Source: Mactra quadrangularis (Eukaryota > Mollusca > Bivalvia > Venerida > Mactridae). From it: 64,000 nucleotides of DNA. Below, piece by piece: positions 11,437 to 22,353 of the stretch. Numbering within the stretch: position 1 is the first letter of the stretch; every line of letters begins with the position of its first letter. The stretch spans positions 15,498,190 to 15,562,189 of the forward strand of contig CM046301.1 of the NCBI GenBank assembly GCA_025267735.1. Direction: 5' to 3'. Both the position numbers and the translations under genes were made by a program. The notes under the pieces were generated by a model. The model worked only from the letters and a program-made list of their open reading frames with translations, was not told the origin of the DNA and did not search any database.

Positions 11437-12000
11437 AGATCATAAATATGCAATTATTTACCACTCTGAGAAATTGTCAACCACTTTTAATATCTGACAA
11501 TCAAAAATTCTACTTTTGAAACAAAAATATATGGAAGATAGCAACTAGGTATCTTTGGAGTAAAAAGATAATAGCCTGACCAACCTTGGACTGGAGTGTA
11601 AAGACTAGAGTAGAGTGTTCACTTTTTTAACATAAAATCTTTGAAACCTTAAGTCAACCAAGTTAATAGTAGCAACAACAAAATGAAAGATCACACCATA
11701 CATTACAGATGACAACGATCTTAACTCTAATACAACATCATCATTCGTCTTACTCCGTCACCCAAATATCAGCTGCAAATCATTAATAGACTATCCGTAT
11801 ATTATGACAGTAGTGAATATCAAACCTGACCGTTTTGCGAGCTAAATATGAAATAATAGCACTGATATATCAAATTATCAATAATTCAAAAAGTAATCTA
11901 ATGCAACAAATATAACAACACTATTGCACTCACTTATTAAATGCAGGTAAGTCAACTTTTCTTCAGATTTCCTAATTGCAGTCAACGCAGGAGAAAGTTA
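11437..12000. other. Intergenic DNA upstream of CCNK
   Basis: No coding frame is seen. The stretch probably includes the distal promoter of the cyclin K gene. Confidence 0.4.
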
Positions 12001-12118
12001 CCTACGCACCGGTTGAAAAAAAATTGTGAACACGACGTCATAATAAAAGCAATCAACAGCGGTTATCTTCCTCAAATTTTCCTTGTTATGAATTGTTTTA
12101 TAATCATTTTGTAGAGAG
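12001..12118 (+). promoter_or_regulatory. CCNK: Probable CCNK promoter proximal region and 5' UTR exon
   Basis: A consensus splice donor (GAGAG then GTAAGTCTT) lies at 12118/12119, and the next exon has an acceptor at 12825. A CRE-like CGACGTCA sits at 12033-12040, close to the probable start of transcription. A short upstream open frame (ATG near 12089, about eight codons, ending TAG at 12111-12113) lies in the exon. The exon start cannot be fixed from sequence. Confidence 0.45.
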
Positions 12119-12831
12119 GTAAGTCTTACCGTGTTATTGTCAGTTTTTATCAAGGAATATCGGTACAATATGGTATTCCTTTAAATGTACAAACCATATA
12201 TTCGGATAACTCAATTTCGGATAATGTAATTTATGTTTCTTCTGTAATAACAATATTGCTGTCTATCTAGTCACGGCTTGTGTGCAAAGCTATGAATTAC
12301 ATCTTAAGAAGTAAGTAATCAAAGTAAATGTCATGTATTACTTCTTTTTGAACTCGCCGTTGTGTTGTGTACAATAAATAGAGAAAAAACTGACTAACTG
12401 AAAAGGTTGTGTCCAGGGAAGAACACTAGGTATACTGTCTTCAGGAACTGAAAAATCAGTTTTAGCAAACGGTTAAGAGCCAATTAAGTGTTAGTATTGT
12501 TTGTAACAAATTATCATTTGTATCAAATGTTTGCAACTGTCCGCTGCATGGTTTTAATTGAACTAGCATAAGTATGGACAATATCATGTCTGTTGTTTCA
12601 AAACAATAAGATATTTATAGCTATGTGTAATAACCACAAAGATGCTGTTGTGACTTAAGTCTATAAACTTGTTTGGAAGGAAACTATTCCACACCCCATA
12701 TGATCAACTGATTCAGTGATTGGTAATTTGATTTGTTTTCACTTCCAGAGTGTAAAACTTTGAAGAATTTTTTGTTACGATTTTTTTCAATTTGAATTCA
12801 TGCTTTAGAATTTGTTTTTATACAGTAAATA

Positions 12832-12968
12832 ATGCCTTGTTGGTACTTTGAGAAGAAAGAAATTAAAAATTCACCTACATACAGAGATGGTATTGACTCA
12901 ACGACAGAATTCAGATATAGACGTGAAGGGGCCAGATTTATTGTTGATGCTGGAACAAAGTTAGGACT
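12832..12968 (+). CDS. CCNK: CCNK coding exon 1
   Basis: Acceptor TTTTTATACAG ends at 12825, so the exon has six bases of UTR before ATG at 12832. It encodes residues 1-45 plus two bases of codon 46 (L). The start gives [10 protein letters not shown], matching the PCWYWDKK block of vertebrate cyclin K. The donor is GTATCCTTT, a U12-type site. Confidence 0.93.
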
Positions 12969-15900
12969 GTATCCTTTTTAATTTGTTTTTTCATACTTTC
13001 CTGACTTTTTATAATCATAAAGATTCTTCGGTTTATTTGTGTGTCATATTTAGATTCAGTGTTTTTCAGGTCATTTGGGGTCAAAAGTTGGCCACATTCC
13101 CCTCTTAAAAAGTATATACAGCATATTTCCCTTTTCTTTAGCAAATTCCTTGTACTTACAAAATTTACTATACAATTAAATTTTTGGCATTTTTAAAGCA
13201 TCAGATTTAAGTTTTGTGGCTATTTTCTTCCTGAAAATTGGTCTCGCTACCTTTCCCTTTATGTGAATATAACACTGTTTTCAAATTATAAATTCACAAA
13301 GAATACAAAATAATGGACTATACATTAAAATTGTTTTCTTGACATAGAATTTAGACGCTATGATACATGTGCAACTGGAGTGGTTTACTTTCATCGATTT
13401 TACATGTTTCATTCCTTCAAAGATTTTCCTAGATACGTAAGTATGATTTTTATATAAACCTGGAAAATTCATTTATTTATAATATTACATGCTCATGGTA
13501 TAATCATTTACATGTAGTTATTTCTAATAAGGTTGTAAGTACTTAGACAAAACAGTGGATACACTGTACTTAGTCCTGCAGACTTTATTTTTGATAAAAT
13601 AGTTTATTAGTATGTCACAACCCATGTTTTACTGTTAGGGCATGCTATTGCTGCCAAATCCTTTTGTCTTGATGTTGGATGAAACTTGATGTAATGACAG
13701 ACTTATAAAACTTTCATAGATGAATTAATTAACTACCAATCAGTCATTGAATGTTAGTATGGTACTCTTTTCACTGCTAATCAAGTTGATATGTTTTACT
13801 AGTTTAAAATAAATGTGCAGTTTGATGTCTGCTTCCATAATATATACTTATTCAGCTGACATAACAATTTGGTACCCGCTGATCATTAAAATCACTTTCA
13901 GACAGGTGATCCATCACAGTACCCATTTATTCCTGGGTGGAGTGGAACAAATGAAAGTGAATTTCTAGCTCTTGAAAGGAAACTAGCAGTTTCCCTAGCA
14001 GGGTTTGAACCCGGGATCTCTTGATCTCTAAGCGCACATCCTACCACTGTACTATTGCTCTCTAACCCCTAGTTGACTATTGTATATTTATATTGTTTCA
14101 GATAACAGCTGCATGTTGTTTGTTTTTGGCTGGTAAAGTAGAAGAAACACCTAAGAAATGTAAAGATATCATTAAAATATCACAACAGATTCTTCATGCT
14201 AAACAATTTGCTCAGTTTGGTCCAGATCCTAAGGTTTGTTGGATTTTTTTATAAGAAACTATGGTCAATAATGTCAGTCCTTGTTGTTATGAAATTCTGA
14301 TTACTTAATTTTAGTCCAGTCTTCACCTTTTTTCTACCACTAGCCCTATATTTTCTGTCATGTAAACTTGGGCTAAATCATCAAATTTTCCAATTATTTA
14401 AATTGAGATATTTTAACTAGCCTAAATAAAATTTCATTAGCATTGAGCATAGGTAAAGACTGAAACCACTAGATGAAAGTCCAGAATTAGTGAAAATTTA
14501 ATCAGGCAAGTGAAAATTAATGAGATATATGGAGATGTTGTGGAACGGGTATGTGATTACTGGTTATAGACAACAGTCCAGAAAAACAAAGTTAGGTGAG
14601 CCTCAAAATGACTATAATTTGTGTCAAAATGGTATTTATTTATTTATTTTGTTGGGTTTAACGCCGTAGCAACACATTGGTTAGGTTAAAACAGCATCCA
14701 GCACACCTAGTCTAGCTTTCCTGGACTCTTGTCTATAACCAGTACTCGCCTACCCTTCCACAAGGACGGAAACTTCTCCATATACCTTATTAGCGGAGAA
14801 AATTTAACATAATTGTCAAATTTTCTTGGAAGGGTATAACCTCCCCTGGTGGGATTTGAACCCTTACCCCCCTCGGGACACTTGATTAAAGATTCCAGTG
14901 TGCTACCAACTGTGCTACTGACCCGGGTTTTATAGATAGTGTTTTAAAGAATAACAAAAGTAATTTTTGATACTGTATGTTTTCTATTATAGGAGGAAGT
15001 GATGACTCTAGAGAGAATTCTATTACAAACAATAAAATTTGATCTACAAACTGAACATCCGTATGCTTACCTTTTAAAGTTTGCTAAACTTGTTAAAGGT
15101 AATTGTTCTGCAGGTATAACAGTTAAACTATTTTATATTGTCTGTTGTATTTTGTCATACTCTCATAAAGCATGCAAACATTGAGGTAACAATTTATATA
15201 TTTATACATAGTATAAATCATTTATAGTAAAATGTATTGTTCACCAAAAGTTTGGAAAAAAAAGAAATGGACTTTCTTTGGTTTCTAGGGTTGTTTTTGC
15301 TTGAACCATTATTTTTAATGCATGGAGAATAGTTTGTGTTGATCCAATAAAGTAGTTTATACAATGTTTTTACTTTAGTAAATTAGTTTAGCTTCTTATT
15401 GCTGCACAAATATTGAGTCGAGCTGTAAACTTGGTCGCTAGCAAAATAATTTGTCATGAAGTTTTAGAGTCAACATTACAGCTCACCGTCCTGGTTGGAA
15501 TTTTTGGACAATAAAATGCAACAGTTATTGTATTACATGTATATTCTATTAGCATGCACTATTTGATTCTTCTCTGGATTTGACTGCTGCAAAAATTTGA
15601 AGGAAAAGTTTGTTTATATTGTAAAGTTCAAGTGAGTATATACCCTGAATATTATCATTTATATTGTATGTTTCTACTTTGTATTTTATATCTTATTTCT
15701 TAGCTGACAAAGAGAAAGTACAGAAGTTAGTACAGATGGCTTGGACATTTATAAATGATAGGTATTTTTTTTTTAATCTTATGATTATTATATATTATTA
15801 TAATACTTTGTCATACCACGTTGTGATTTTTTGTTATTCTATTTGTTGTATGCCGAACTCCATTGTATCAACCTATTTATTGTATCAATGAATGAATTAA

Positions 15901-18900
15901 TCTCAAAAGAATTTTCATGTAGCACCGCCTACAGATTGTTAATCCACCACCTATCACTTGTTTGCACCATGCACCAGTGCATATTTGCACTGTATGCCAA
16001 AACAGTGAGTTCCTTTGTTCTCACTGCCTCTCCAATTAAAACTGATCAGCAGTAGCATTGAATATGACTTTTAAGTAGAGTTATATTTACAGTTCTTAGT
16101 AAGTTGTTGAAAAAATGCAAACTTTTATTTAAAGCAACTTAAAAGACACATGACAGTATTTGCTTATTTTCACAATCTTAACTCAACTCTTGCTTGTCAT
16201 ACTTTATGCAAATTAGTTATTTCCAACACTGCATCAATATAATTGAGCGACGTCATATTCCACAATTTTCATCATGGACTGTAGCCCAGAACCCTTCATA
16301 TTCCAGAATATACATGTTACTGCTAGATCAATGTCATACACATAATGAAGCATATCTAAATGCTGGTTTCTGTTCTATTTTCAGTTTATGTACAACATTA
16401 TGTTTACAATGGGAACCAGAAATTATAGCTGCATCTTTAATGTACTTGGGAACCAAATTAAACAAATTTGAGATAACAGATTGGAGTGGTAAAATACCAG
16501 GAACCAAACAGAATTGGTTTGAATCTATAGTTCCAGATTTAACTATTGAATTAATGGAAGGTAAGATTTTGGAGATTTCATTAATTTATTTCTTTATAAT
16601 TGAATTCCATTTTGTAGCCCTAGATGTGGCATGGTTGTAAAGCACAGGTTTTTCTTTAATCTAGAGGGTTCTTGTATAGAAAAAATCTGGAATTCAAATA
16701 TTTAAGTTTTCCCTGTGGTACAAACAAACTTTCACCACTGCAATGAAAATATGTCATGTGTACTATGAACTTTAGAATTTAATCTGTCCAAAAGTGCCCA
16801 CATTAGTTTGTAAGTTGTAATTGTATACTCATTTTTTGCATTTTGTATTTGAACTAATTTACCTCATGATTCATGTTTTGTGTGGGGCATTCAGAGCTAA
16901 TAATCAAAACTCACAGGTTCAATTTGGATTTTTTTTAAAGATAGATAGAATTTATTTTATACTGTATTGCATTGTATTTGTTTGCAAAACAATCTGCAAA
17001 AAAAACCATTTTTGTTAACATTTATTATTTTGTTGTTGTAGATCATGTGATTATAGACCATGTTATATTTGACTATTTATAAATTATATATGATTACAGA
17101 TGTCTGTCATCAAGTATTAGATTTATATTCCTCATCAAATCAAGCTACAGTTAACCCTGGGGAATCTCCTCCCCCACCTCCACCTGGTCAGAATCTTTCT
17201 AGAACACCTAACTCACAGGGTAGCGATAAAAAACGGTCATTACAGGTAAATTACATGAAGTTTCATTTGTTACATCATCATCATCCAGTTTAGTTTAAAC
17301 GGGCCTTGATTATTTCCTTTGGTAAGGGTGTCTCGTCTGGAGAGAAGTCTTCCTCTCCATGATTGGCTGTCTTTTGGGTTGGTGCCATCCATTTTCTTCA
17401 CCAGCAGATTATGCTTTACCAGGTCTCCCCAGGTTAGCTTTGGTCTGCCTCTGCCCCGATGTGTATTAACGTTTAGGTCCCTGACTTGGGAGGTCCAGCT
17501 TGTGCTACGTTCTACGTGGCCAAACCATCAGTCTCAGCCTGTTTGTTTGGAGAATGTAGGCAATATCTCTGATTTTAAGCTGAGACAGGAGATCCTCAAA
17601 CATTGTTCCAATTTTGCTTGACATGACTTGAATTAATACTGAAAGTCAGTCTATTCAAATCTGTGAACAACCACAGTCCTCCATTAATAACTTTTCTTTT
17701 TAGCAACCGATCTAAAACCTTTCAATGCATAATTACTCTACAGTACCCAAGACCCACCAAAAGTTTGGAGACATTTTTACTTTGAAATGCTTTTAAGTTT
17801 TTCTTTATTTTTTTATGGTTATCACTATAATTATAACTGAGAAGACAAAAATAGCATAAAAACTATGTTATGGAAAATAATTACTTTAATCGTAGAGGCT
17901 TTAGGATGTCATATGTTGAATAATTTGCTGGATTAATGAAATTTGCTTTCATTTTATCACAAACCATTCTTGAATATATCAAAAATAATGATTCTACTCT
18001 GTTATATGAGTTATGCCCCTTTAATACTTTGAGAGATTGTTTCACTTATGATTCGCCATAGACAAATCATGGACTGCTCTTGTTTTTCTTAAACATTACT
18101 ATACATGTAATTCAAATCGTATGTTTTAATGTTTCAATATTTATTTCAGTCTACGCCCTCAGACCCTGTTACCCCTGGTAATCAATCGGTTAAATCTATA
18201 AAATTAGAATCTAGAAAATCAACACCACAGAAGAATCCTGAGAAATCAAGGGAGTCAAGTAGAATACCTAGTCAAGGACAGATAACTGATCCCTCACAAC
18301 CAGTTCAAGCTGTAAGTTGTTTTATTTTCTAAGCCCTTAATTTTAAGGATCTTTTCTGGTCTGTGGCACAGTAGGCTATGCACAAGATTTCAAATCCCAA
18401 GCAATCTGATTAAAACCTGATCTAAAATTTTCCGCTTGCCTACTCCCTAATTTAGATCTGGCCTTTTTCAAATGAGGGTCACGTTCAGGTGACCTTTTCT
18501 CATCATAATATTAATGACGAAATTGTTATGATATGTATCTTATTTACATCGTCAACGTCACACAATTTGAAATGAGCCGTCCAATCACAGACTGTGAATA
18601 ATACCGCTGTTAAAATAGCATGCAAACCTTGGTCTAAAAATAGAAATTACAAATCAAAATGTTATGAATAGTGTTCTAGATGAAAGCTACGCATTGATTA
18701 GTCGACATAAAGGTCATCTCGACGTGACCCTCCATTGAGATAGTAGAGATCCTGTACGACAATGTTTTACAGGATATCTGTTTACAGAGATTGTGTCCCA
18801 AGGGGTTGTTGTTCAAGCCTCACCGGGGCTGGTTATATCTTTTGATGAAAATTCAACATTATTTTTTATTTTCCTTCATTAATAAGGTATATTGAGAAAT

Positions 18901-19884
18901 TGTCAATCTTATAGGAGGGTAGGTGAACTCTTGTCACTGGTTATAGACAAAGGTTCAGGTACGCTAGGTTAGACAAGTTAGTTGCAGCAAATGACTTTGT
19001 GTTGACACAATGTTAAAATCTAGTGAAAAAACATTACATTTAAAGTCATGTGATTTTAGTACCATATATTGGAGTAGAAATAGACCCTTATATTAAGAAT
19101 ATACTACAATGAAGAAAAGCGATTTTTATGATCCTAGTAGTGGACCTTTACTGTATTTACATTTGTTCATTTTATTTTTTTTGTTCTTTTGTTTTAGGTG
19201 TCAACAGGAGTGAGTTCAGCCAACCCCGTAACAAGTCAGGAGACTTATGGTGGTGCCACAAATCCCAGTAACCCCTTACCTGCGGCCCCTCCTTCAACGT
19301 ACCCTACATCACAATATAGTGCTGCCAGTGATTTACCACAATATAATCCATATGTTTCATCTGCACAATATCAATCATCGTTTATGTCGGGAGAGGGTGC
19401 ACAGAGTTTACAAAGCCTCATGGGTACTCAACCTACTACTTACGCCCAAGCTGCTCCAGCTACACAATATGTAGGTTACACTCAGCCTCCTCCCCTTGTA
19501 GCCGGGGCTACTGCTGTTAACCCACAGTACACCATACCTGGACCCCCACAGTATCCCCCTGGTTACAATCCTTCACAATATCCGGCTAGTGCTGCTCCGC
19601 CCGGTCCTCCAGTTGCGGCGGTGCAGCCCCCATATCAACAACAACCCGGTCAAACTTATCAAGGTTCAACGTATCCACAATACCCTTCATATGGTAATTA
19701 TCAACACCCCCCACCCACTCATGGTACAACATATGATCAATATAGAGGAAGTGGTAATACTGGTAACTATGGCAACCCTCAAGGTCAAGGTCAAAGACAA
19801 CAACGACAAGGTCAACAAACACATAGGAATCAACAACCTAGAGCTTCATCAAATATAACTACTGTCAAAATATCAGGGAGATAA
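12832..19884 (+). CDS. CCNK: Cyclin K, nine coding exons (561 residues)
   Basis: Cyclin K pairs with CDK12 and CDK13 in the nucleus to phosphorylate the RNA polymerase II C-terminal domain and support elongation and DNA-repair gene expression (known for the family). Coding exons: 12832-12968, 13355-13436, 14102-14233, 14993-15098, 15704-15761, 16385-16560, 17100-17245, 18150-18311 and 19198-19884. All join in frame to 561 residues, against about 580 in human. Residues 1-46 hold PCWYFEKKE and YRREGARFI; the first cyclin fold has [10 protein letters not shown] and [14 protein letters not shown]; the second has [14 protein letters not shown]. Residues about 240-561 are rich in P, Q, S, T and Y, with PPPPPPG near 256 and a conserved [15 protein letters not shown] near 394. 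The protein starts directly at MPCWY and so lacks the N-terminal extension seen in vertebrates. Confidence 0.95.
12969..13354 (+). other. CCNK: U12-type (minor spliceosome) intron of CCNK
   Basis: The 5' splice site GTATCCTTTTT at 12969 fits the U12 consensus RTATCCTTT. A branch-site-like TTTCTTGAC (consensus TTCCTTRAC) lies at 13335-13343. The putative branch adenosine at 13342 is 12 bases before the terminal AG at 13353-13354. There is no strong polypyrimidine tract next to the acceptor, and a closer AG at 13346-13347 is skipped, as the reading frame demands. The intron is 386 bp. Confidence 0.8.
13355..13436 (+). CDS. CCNK: CCNK coding exon 2
   Basis: Completes codon 46 and encodes [15 protein letters not shown]..., through FPRY at residue 73, part of the first cyclin fold. 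The donor is GTAAGTATG. The frame is fixed by the neighbouring exons. Confidence 0.93.
13872..14066 (-). mobile_element. tRNA-derived SINE (family C) in a CCNK intron
   Basis: On the minus strand the head reads like a tRNA: AGTACAGTGGTAGG (A box region), then GGGTTCAAACCC (B box). The body has ATTTGTTCCACTCCACC and ends near GGTACC. No tRNA fold with a plausible anticodon loop is retained, and the body extends well past a tRNA, so this is a SINE. Confidence 0.7.
14102..14233 (+). CDS. CCNK: CCNK coding exon 3
   Basis: Encodes residues 74-117, [19 protein letters not shown]..., the core of the first cyclin fold, through FAQFGPDPK. Acceptor ATTGTTTCAG, donor GTTTGTTG, phase 0 on both sides. 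Confidence 0.95.
14519..14605 (+). mobile_element. SINE family B body fragment
   Basis: ATGGAGATGTTGTGG..., TACTGGTTATAGACAA and CAGTCCAG match the body of the SINE at 14637-14935 in the opposite orientation. Head and tail are missing. Confidence 0.5.
14637..14935 (-). mobile_element. tRNA-derived SINE (family B), near full length
   Basis: On the minus strand the head begins GGGTCAGTAGCACAGTTGG (A box), with GGGTTCAAATCCCACC (B box). The body includes TACTGGTTATAGACAAG, and the tail reads GCTACGGCGTTAAACCCA, then an AAATA-rich end. The 3' tail is shared with family A although the heads differ. Confidence 0.8.
14993..15098 (+). CDS. CCNK: CCNK coding exon 4
   Basis: Encodes [18 protein letters not shown]... 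to KLVK (residues 118-152) plus one base. Acceptor TTCTATTATAG, donor GTAATTG. It matches the human [18 protein letters not shown] block almost exactly. Confidence 0.95.
15704..15761 (+). CDS. CCNK: CCNK coding exon 5
   Basis: A 58-bp exon encoding [19 protein letters not shown], equivalent to the human [15 protein letters not shown] segment. Acceptor TTATTTCTTAG, donor GTATTTTT. It ends with two bases of a serine codon. Confidence 0.94.
16385..16560 (+). CDS. CCNK: CCNK coding exon 6
   Basis: Encodes [23 protein letters not shown]... to TIELMEG, the second cyclin fold (about residues 172-230). Acceptor TGTTCTATTTTCAG, donor GTAAGATT. Confidence 0.95.
17100..17245 (+). CDS. CCNK: CCNK coding exon 7
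   Basis: Encodes [15 protein letters not shown], then the start of the low-complexity tail with [12 protein letters not shown] and KKRSLQ. Acceptor TGATTACAG, donor GTAAATTAC. The human counterpart is DICHQILDLYSQ. Confidence 0.93.
17300..17612 (-). pseudogene. Degenerate LINE ORF2 C-terminal fragment in a CCNK intron
   Basis: On the minus strand one frame reads [17 protein letters not shown], then [18 protein letters not shown]. This is the familiar C-terminal tail of many LINE polyproteins (RLRWxGHVxRM ... GRPKxTWxDxVxxDL). The GHV part (VWPR) is in another frame, so at least one frameshift is present. The RT core is absent. Confidence 0.7.
17741..18005 (+). mobile_element. Tc1/mariner-type MITE, one end lost
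   Basis: TA followed by CAGTACCC, then CCACCAAAAGTTTGGAGACA, matches the ends of the MITEs at 1799 and 46131. The interior (ATAGCATAAAAACTATG, then TCATTTTATCACAAACC) also matches those copies. No inverted partner end is visible before exon 8. Confidence 0.6.
18150..18311 (+). CDS. CCNK: CCNK coding exon 8
   Basis: Encodes 54 residues of serine-, proline- and lysine-rich linker ([12 protein letters not shown] ... PSQPVQA). Acceptor TTATTTCAG, donor GTAAGTTG, phase 0. The linker is poorly conserved; the call rests on splice sites and frame. Confidence 0.85.
18360..19010 (+). mobile_element. SINE family B interrupted by a MITE
   Basis: The left part (18360-18401) has GTGGCACAGTAGGC, an A-box-like head. 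After the MITE (18402-18793) the SINE resumes with TGTCCCAAGGGG, GTTCAAGCC (B box), then TACTGG-like GTCACTGGTTATAGACAA in the body near 18935. It aligns by eye to the minus-strand copy at 14637-14935. Confidence 0.7.
18402..18793 (-). mobile_element. CAATCT-family MITE (~392 bp), 9-bp target duplication
   Basis: Begins CAATCTGATTAAAA and ends CTGTTTACAGAGATTG. The flanks are AATCCCAAG (18393-18401) and TGTCCCAAG (18794-18802), matching at 7 of 9 positions. Further in, GAGGGTCACGT...GGTGACC and its inverted equivalent near 18711 form a sub-terminal inverted repeat. It is inside a SINE. There is no open frame. Confidence 0.8.
19198..19884 (+). CDS. CCNK: CCNK coding exon 9 (terminal) with stop
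   Basis: Encodes the 228-residue C-terminal tail, very rich in P, Q, Y, S and [16 protein letters not shown] (about residues 394-408) matches the conserved SYMSGEGYQSLQSMM of vertebrate cyclin K. The end is [17 protein letters not shown], then TAA. Acceptor CTTTTGTTTTAG. The CA/CC-rich composition explains several overlapping frames on both strands, which are not genes. Confidence 0.94.
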   Translation: MSTGVSSANPVTSQETYGGATNPSNPLPAAPPSTYPTSQYSAASDLPQYNPYVSSAQYQSSFMSGEGAQSLQSLMGTQPTTYAQAAPATQYVGYTQPPPLVAGATAVNPQYTIPGPPQYPPGYNPSQYPASAAPPGPPVAAVQPPYQQQPGQTYQGSTYPQYPSYGNYQHPPPTHGTTYDQYRGSGNTGNYGNPQGQGQRQQRQGQQTHRNQQPRASSNITTVKISGR

Positions 19885-20284
19885 ACTTTGTATTACAATC
19901 TGTAATGTGTTCTTTTAAGATAAACTTAGTACAAGAATCTATAATGTGTTCGTGGAAAATATAACTTTTAGATGTTGTATTTATCATGGTGTCTTTAGCA
20001 TTTGACACTTGATCAGTGAAGGGCTTATGATCAAAAAGCACCCTCAAGGTAGTTTTTTCTTCCATAACTTTTTTAAATATTTTACCATTTTATGGGATAA
20101 CATGTAGTGCCTACTATATCCTACTCTTAGTAAAGTATATGTAGGAGGTTAATTGGGGAAAATCAGTTTATTGTATGTAATGTGAAGCTGTGCTATGAAA
20201 CAATTAAAAAGCATGCCCATTAACTAAGAATAAAAGCATGCCCATTAACTTAACTAAAAATGTACAAATTTTTTCTTTACTTAT

Positions 20285-20505
20285 TCGGATTTTTTAACGA
20301 AAAAAATCGTCTGGTGTTGTTAACAATTGCGTTAAAGTCTTCAATTTAGCATATGTCTACCATTTATTGTCAGATCTTTATGAAACTTCATACAATGTTA
20401 ACATACCATGTGATGAACAGAATTAGACAGTAACCACAACTCTACCTGGCTTTATTATGGATTATTTCCCTTTGTAATTTTTGCATTAAAGTTTTTTAAA
20501 TCCGG
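20285..20505 (+). repeat. Single copy of the 25.9-kb array repeat
   Basis: TTCGGATTTTTTAACGAAAAA, then CTACCATTTATTGTCAG, GATGAACAGAATTAGA and CCTGGCTTTATTATGG match the units at 25815-26970. It lies in the CCNK 3' UTR. Confidence 0.75.
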
Positions 20506-20866
20506 CTTTAATGTGGTTTTCACATTACATTTCTTGTTACATTTGTGTTACTTATTAGACAGGACAGACACTCTAAGTTATCACATAAAAAATAGTGAAA
20601 TATGTAAAAATATGCGAGAAAAAACCTACATTGTGGTTGTTGTTTTGTTTTATATTTTGTTCTACACTGATCACAAAATGTCAAGTAGTAAAGGCACTGT
20701 GATCATGAGGCTAAATGGATTATAACAGTGCTAAGTGATTTTATAGGTGTTTTTTATATGATATTGTTTAAACATTTTGTACAGAAATCATTGTATCGTC
20801 ATCATATCATCATTGATTTAGTCATGTTTGAATTTACATTGTGTCTGAATGTAGATATTACATGAG

Positions 20867-20872
20867 AATAAA
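20867..20872 (+). terminator. CCNK: Poly(A) signal AATAAA, likely CCNK 3' end
   Basis: Canonical hexamer AATAAA, followed within 20-30 bases by T-rich then TG-rich sequence (CTCTGTCTGTCATGTTTG), which fits a cleavage region. Confidence 0.6.
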
Positions 20873-20904
20873 ATCTTTTTTAAAAATATACCTCTGTCTG
20901 TCAT

Positions 20905-20955
20905 GTTTGATTTTGTTTGTTTTTATTTGGTTGGGTTTAACGTCATAGCAAAACC
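20905..20955 (-). mobile_element. SINE 3'-tail remnant
   Basis: TTTTTATTTGGTTGGGTTTA, then ACGTCATAGCAAAACC, is the reverse complement of the shared SINE tail (GCTACGGCGTTAAACCCAAC). It may be the separated end of the SINE at 21311-21590. Confidence 0.5.
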
Positions 20956-21310
20956 TTGAATTAGGGACTTTAGTCAGTTATCTTTCCCTGATAAAATCTG
21001 AAGCAATCCAATTGGCAAGTAGTTCCTTACAGTTGGAATCCTCAGATTTTATGATTGAATTCCTATGTAAGGATAACAAAATATTTCATCTAATATCTTT
21101 CTTGTTAATGAAGATATTTACAGAAGTGATTAAATTTAGTTAGTTATTTACCCTAAAAATACTTAGCTTGAATTTCAAACAAATTAAATGATTTACAAGA
21201 AAGTTATTTAAGATTAATTTTGGTAAATTGACATTGAAAAGTAAGGGTAAAATCCGAGTAATCCAACTAATTGGACCTACCTATTTGAAGAGTATACAGG
21301 GGGAAATAAC

Positions 21311-21590
21311 TGACTAATGTCCCTTATTGGTCCTATCACAGCAGTCTGTCAACCTATTCACCCATTCTGGAAAGGCAAAATCTCTGGATTTAGCTGTTAT
21401 CCAGTTACTTGGCACATGCTTAAATCTGTGACTGTCGACCGCGGCGAGTGAACCGCCAACATGAATTAGAATCAGTGGTTGGAAGAAGAATGAGCAAAAA
21501 TTAATGTTATGCCCCTCCAAGGAATCGAACCTTCAATCCCTTGAAGTGTTGTGTGCTAATGACTAAGCCTGTTCGTTATAATTTTGGTGA
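21311..21590 (-). mobile_element. tRNA-derived SINE (family A), minus strand
   Basis: The tRNA-like head is at the right, with GAAGGTTCGATTCCTTGG (B box) and an A box near 21570. The body reads right to left through CCACTGATTCTAATTCATG and CAGAGATTTTGCCTTTCC to AGGTTGACAGAC. Confidence 0.75.
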
Positions 21591-22035
21591 ATTGATATGA
21601 AATGAAAATAAAATAAATTATTTTTAGCAGAAAAGTTTATACGACTGGTGGTCTTTTGATAGTTCAGTTAATACTAATTTATTTTAACTCAATTGGGAAA
21701 CAAGTTATTATAACTTAGATTATTCACTCTTGAGTCTGCTTCCTGATCCCAAGCACTGAGCTTATGAGAAAAATTGTATTACTCTAGTTATTAAATAAGA
21801 TAGATCCTGCATGTGATTTGAATCTATACAGAACTAGCTATTCAATGATTACTGGTTCAACATTGACACATTATGCCACACCCTTTTCATCATTATATAT
21901 TCTTTTTAGTTATGTACAAATTTATGTTAGCTCCAAAGTGAAACAAGTACATATAGCTTTAATAATCATCTCTTATACCTTAGTCTGCTATCTGACCCTT
22001 AGTACTAAACTTGTCATTCTCGTACCCCGAGGTTA

Positions 22036-22353
22036 TCAAGATTCTCGAGCTAATATTGTGAATCTTGATAGCCTATGGGATAGCCATTTTTTAACAAAAA
22101 CTATAACTCCCCCTGACCCACGTGTACCTCGAATTAATTTCCTAGGGCTATCGAAAGTTTTATATCCTGGCACAAAGTCAGAATAATCATCAGTGTTTGT
22201 TTGCAAAGTTTCACAAACTCCAACTATGTCAAACTCGGAGCAAAATGTTTTGAAATCACTAACATCATGAAATTTTCTCAATCCTTGTATATTTATAGAA
22301 CATAGTTTTAATTGTACTTGTATGTGTGCATTGGGACCAACAGAACTATACAA
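22036..22353 (-). pseudogene. LINE endonuclease N-terminal fragment
   Basis: The 105-codon minus-strand frame contains LKLCSINIQGLRKF, SEFDIVGVCETLQ and RGSGGVIVFVKKWL. These match the first half of the APE-type endonuclease of CR1/jockey-like LINEs: the N of the SINxxGL motif, the metal-binding glutamate in the VCET block and the RxGGVxxFV block. It stops before the central catalytic motifs and no RT follows, so it is a 5' remnant. The frame is open but short. Confidence 0.8.

Larger units (their letters stand above)
19885..20890 (+). other. CCNK: CCNK 3' UTR
   Basis: Follows the stop codon. A first AATAAA lies at 20229-20234 and a second at 20867-20872. A short direct duplication around GCATGCCCATTAACT occurs at 20212-20250. 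Bases about 20285-20505 contain one unit of the repeat family forming the array at 25.9-27.0 kb, so TE sequence is probably part of the transcript. Confidence 0.65.

Noticed and set aside
16194..16640. 148-residue plus-strand frame as a separate gene
   Set aside because: Only 16385-16560 is the cyclin K exon; the rest is intron read in the same frame.
19247..19858. Long overlapping frames on both strands of CCNK exon 9
   Set aside because: These are alternative-frame shadows of a low-complexity coding exon.
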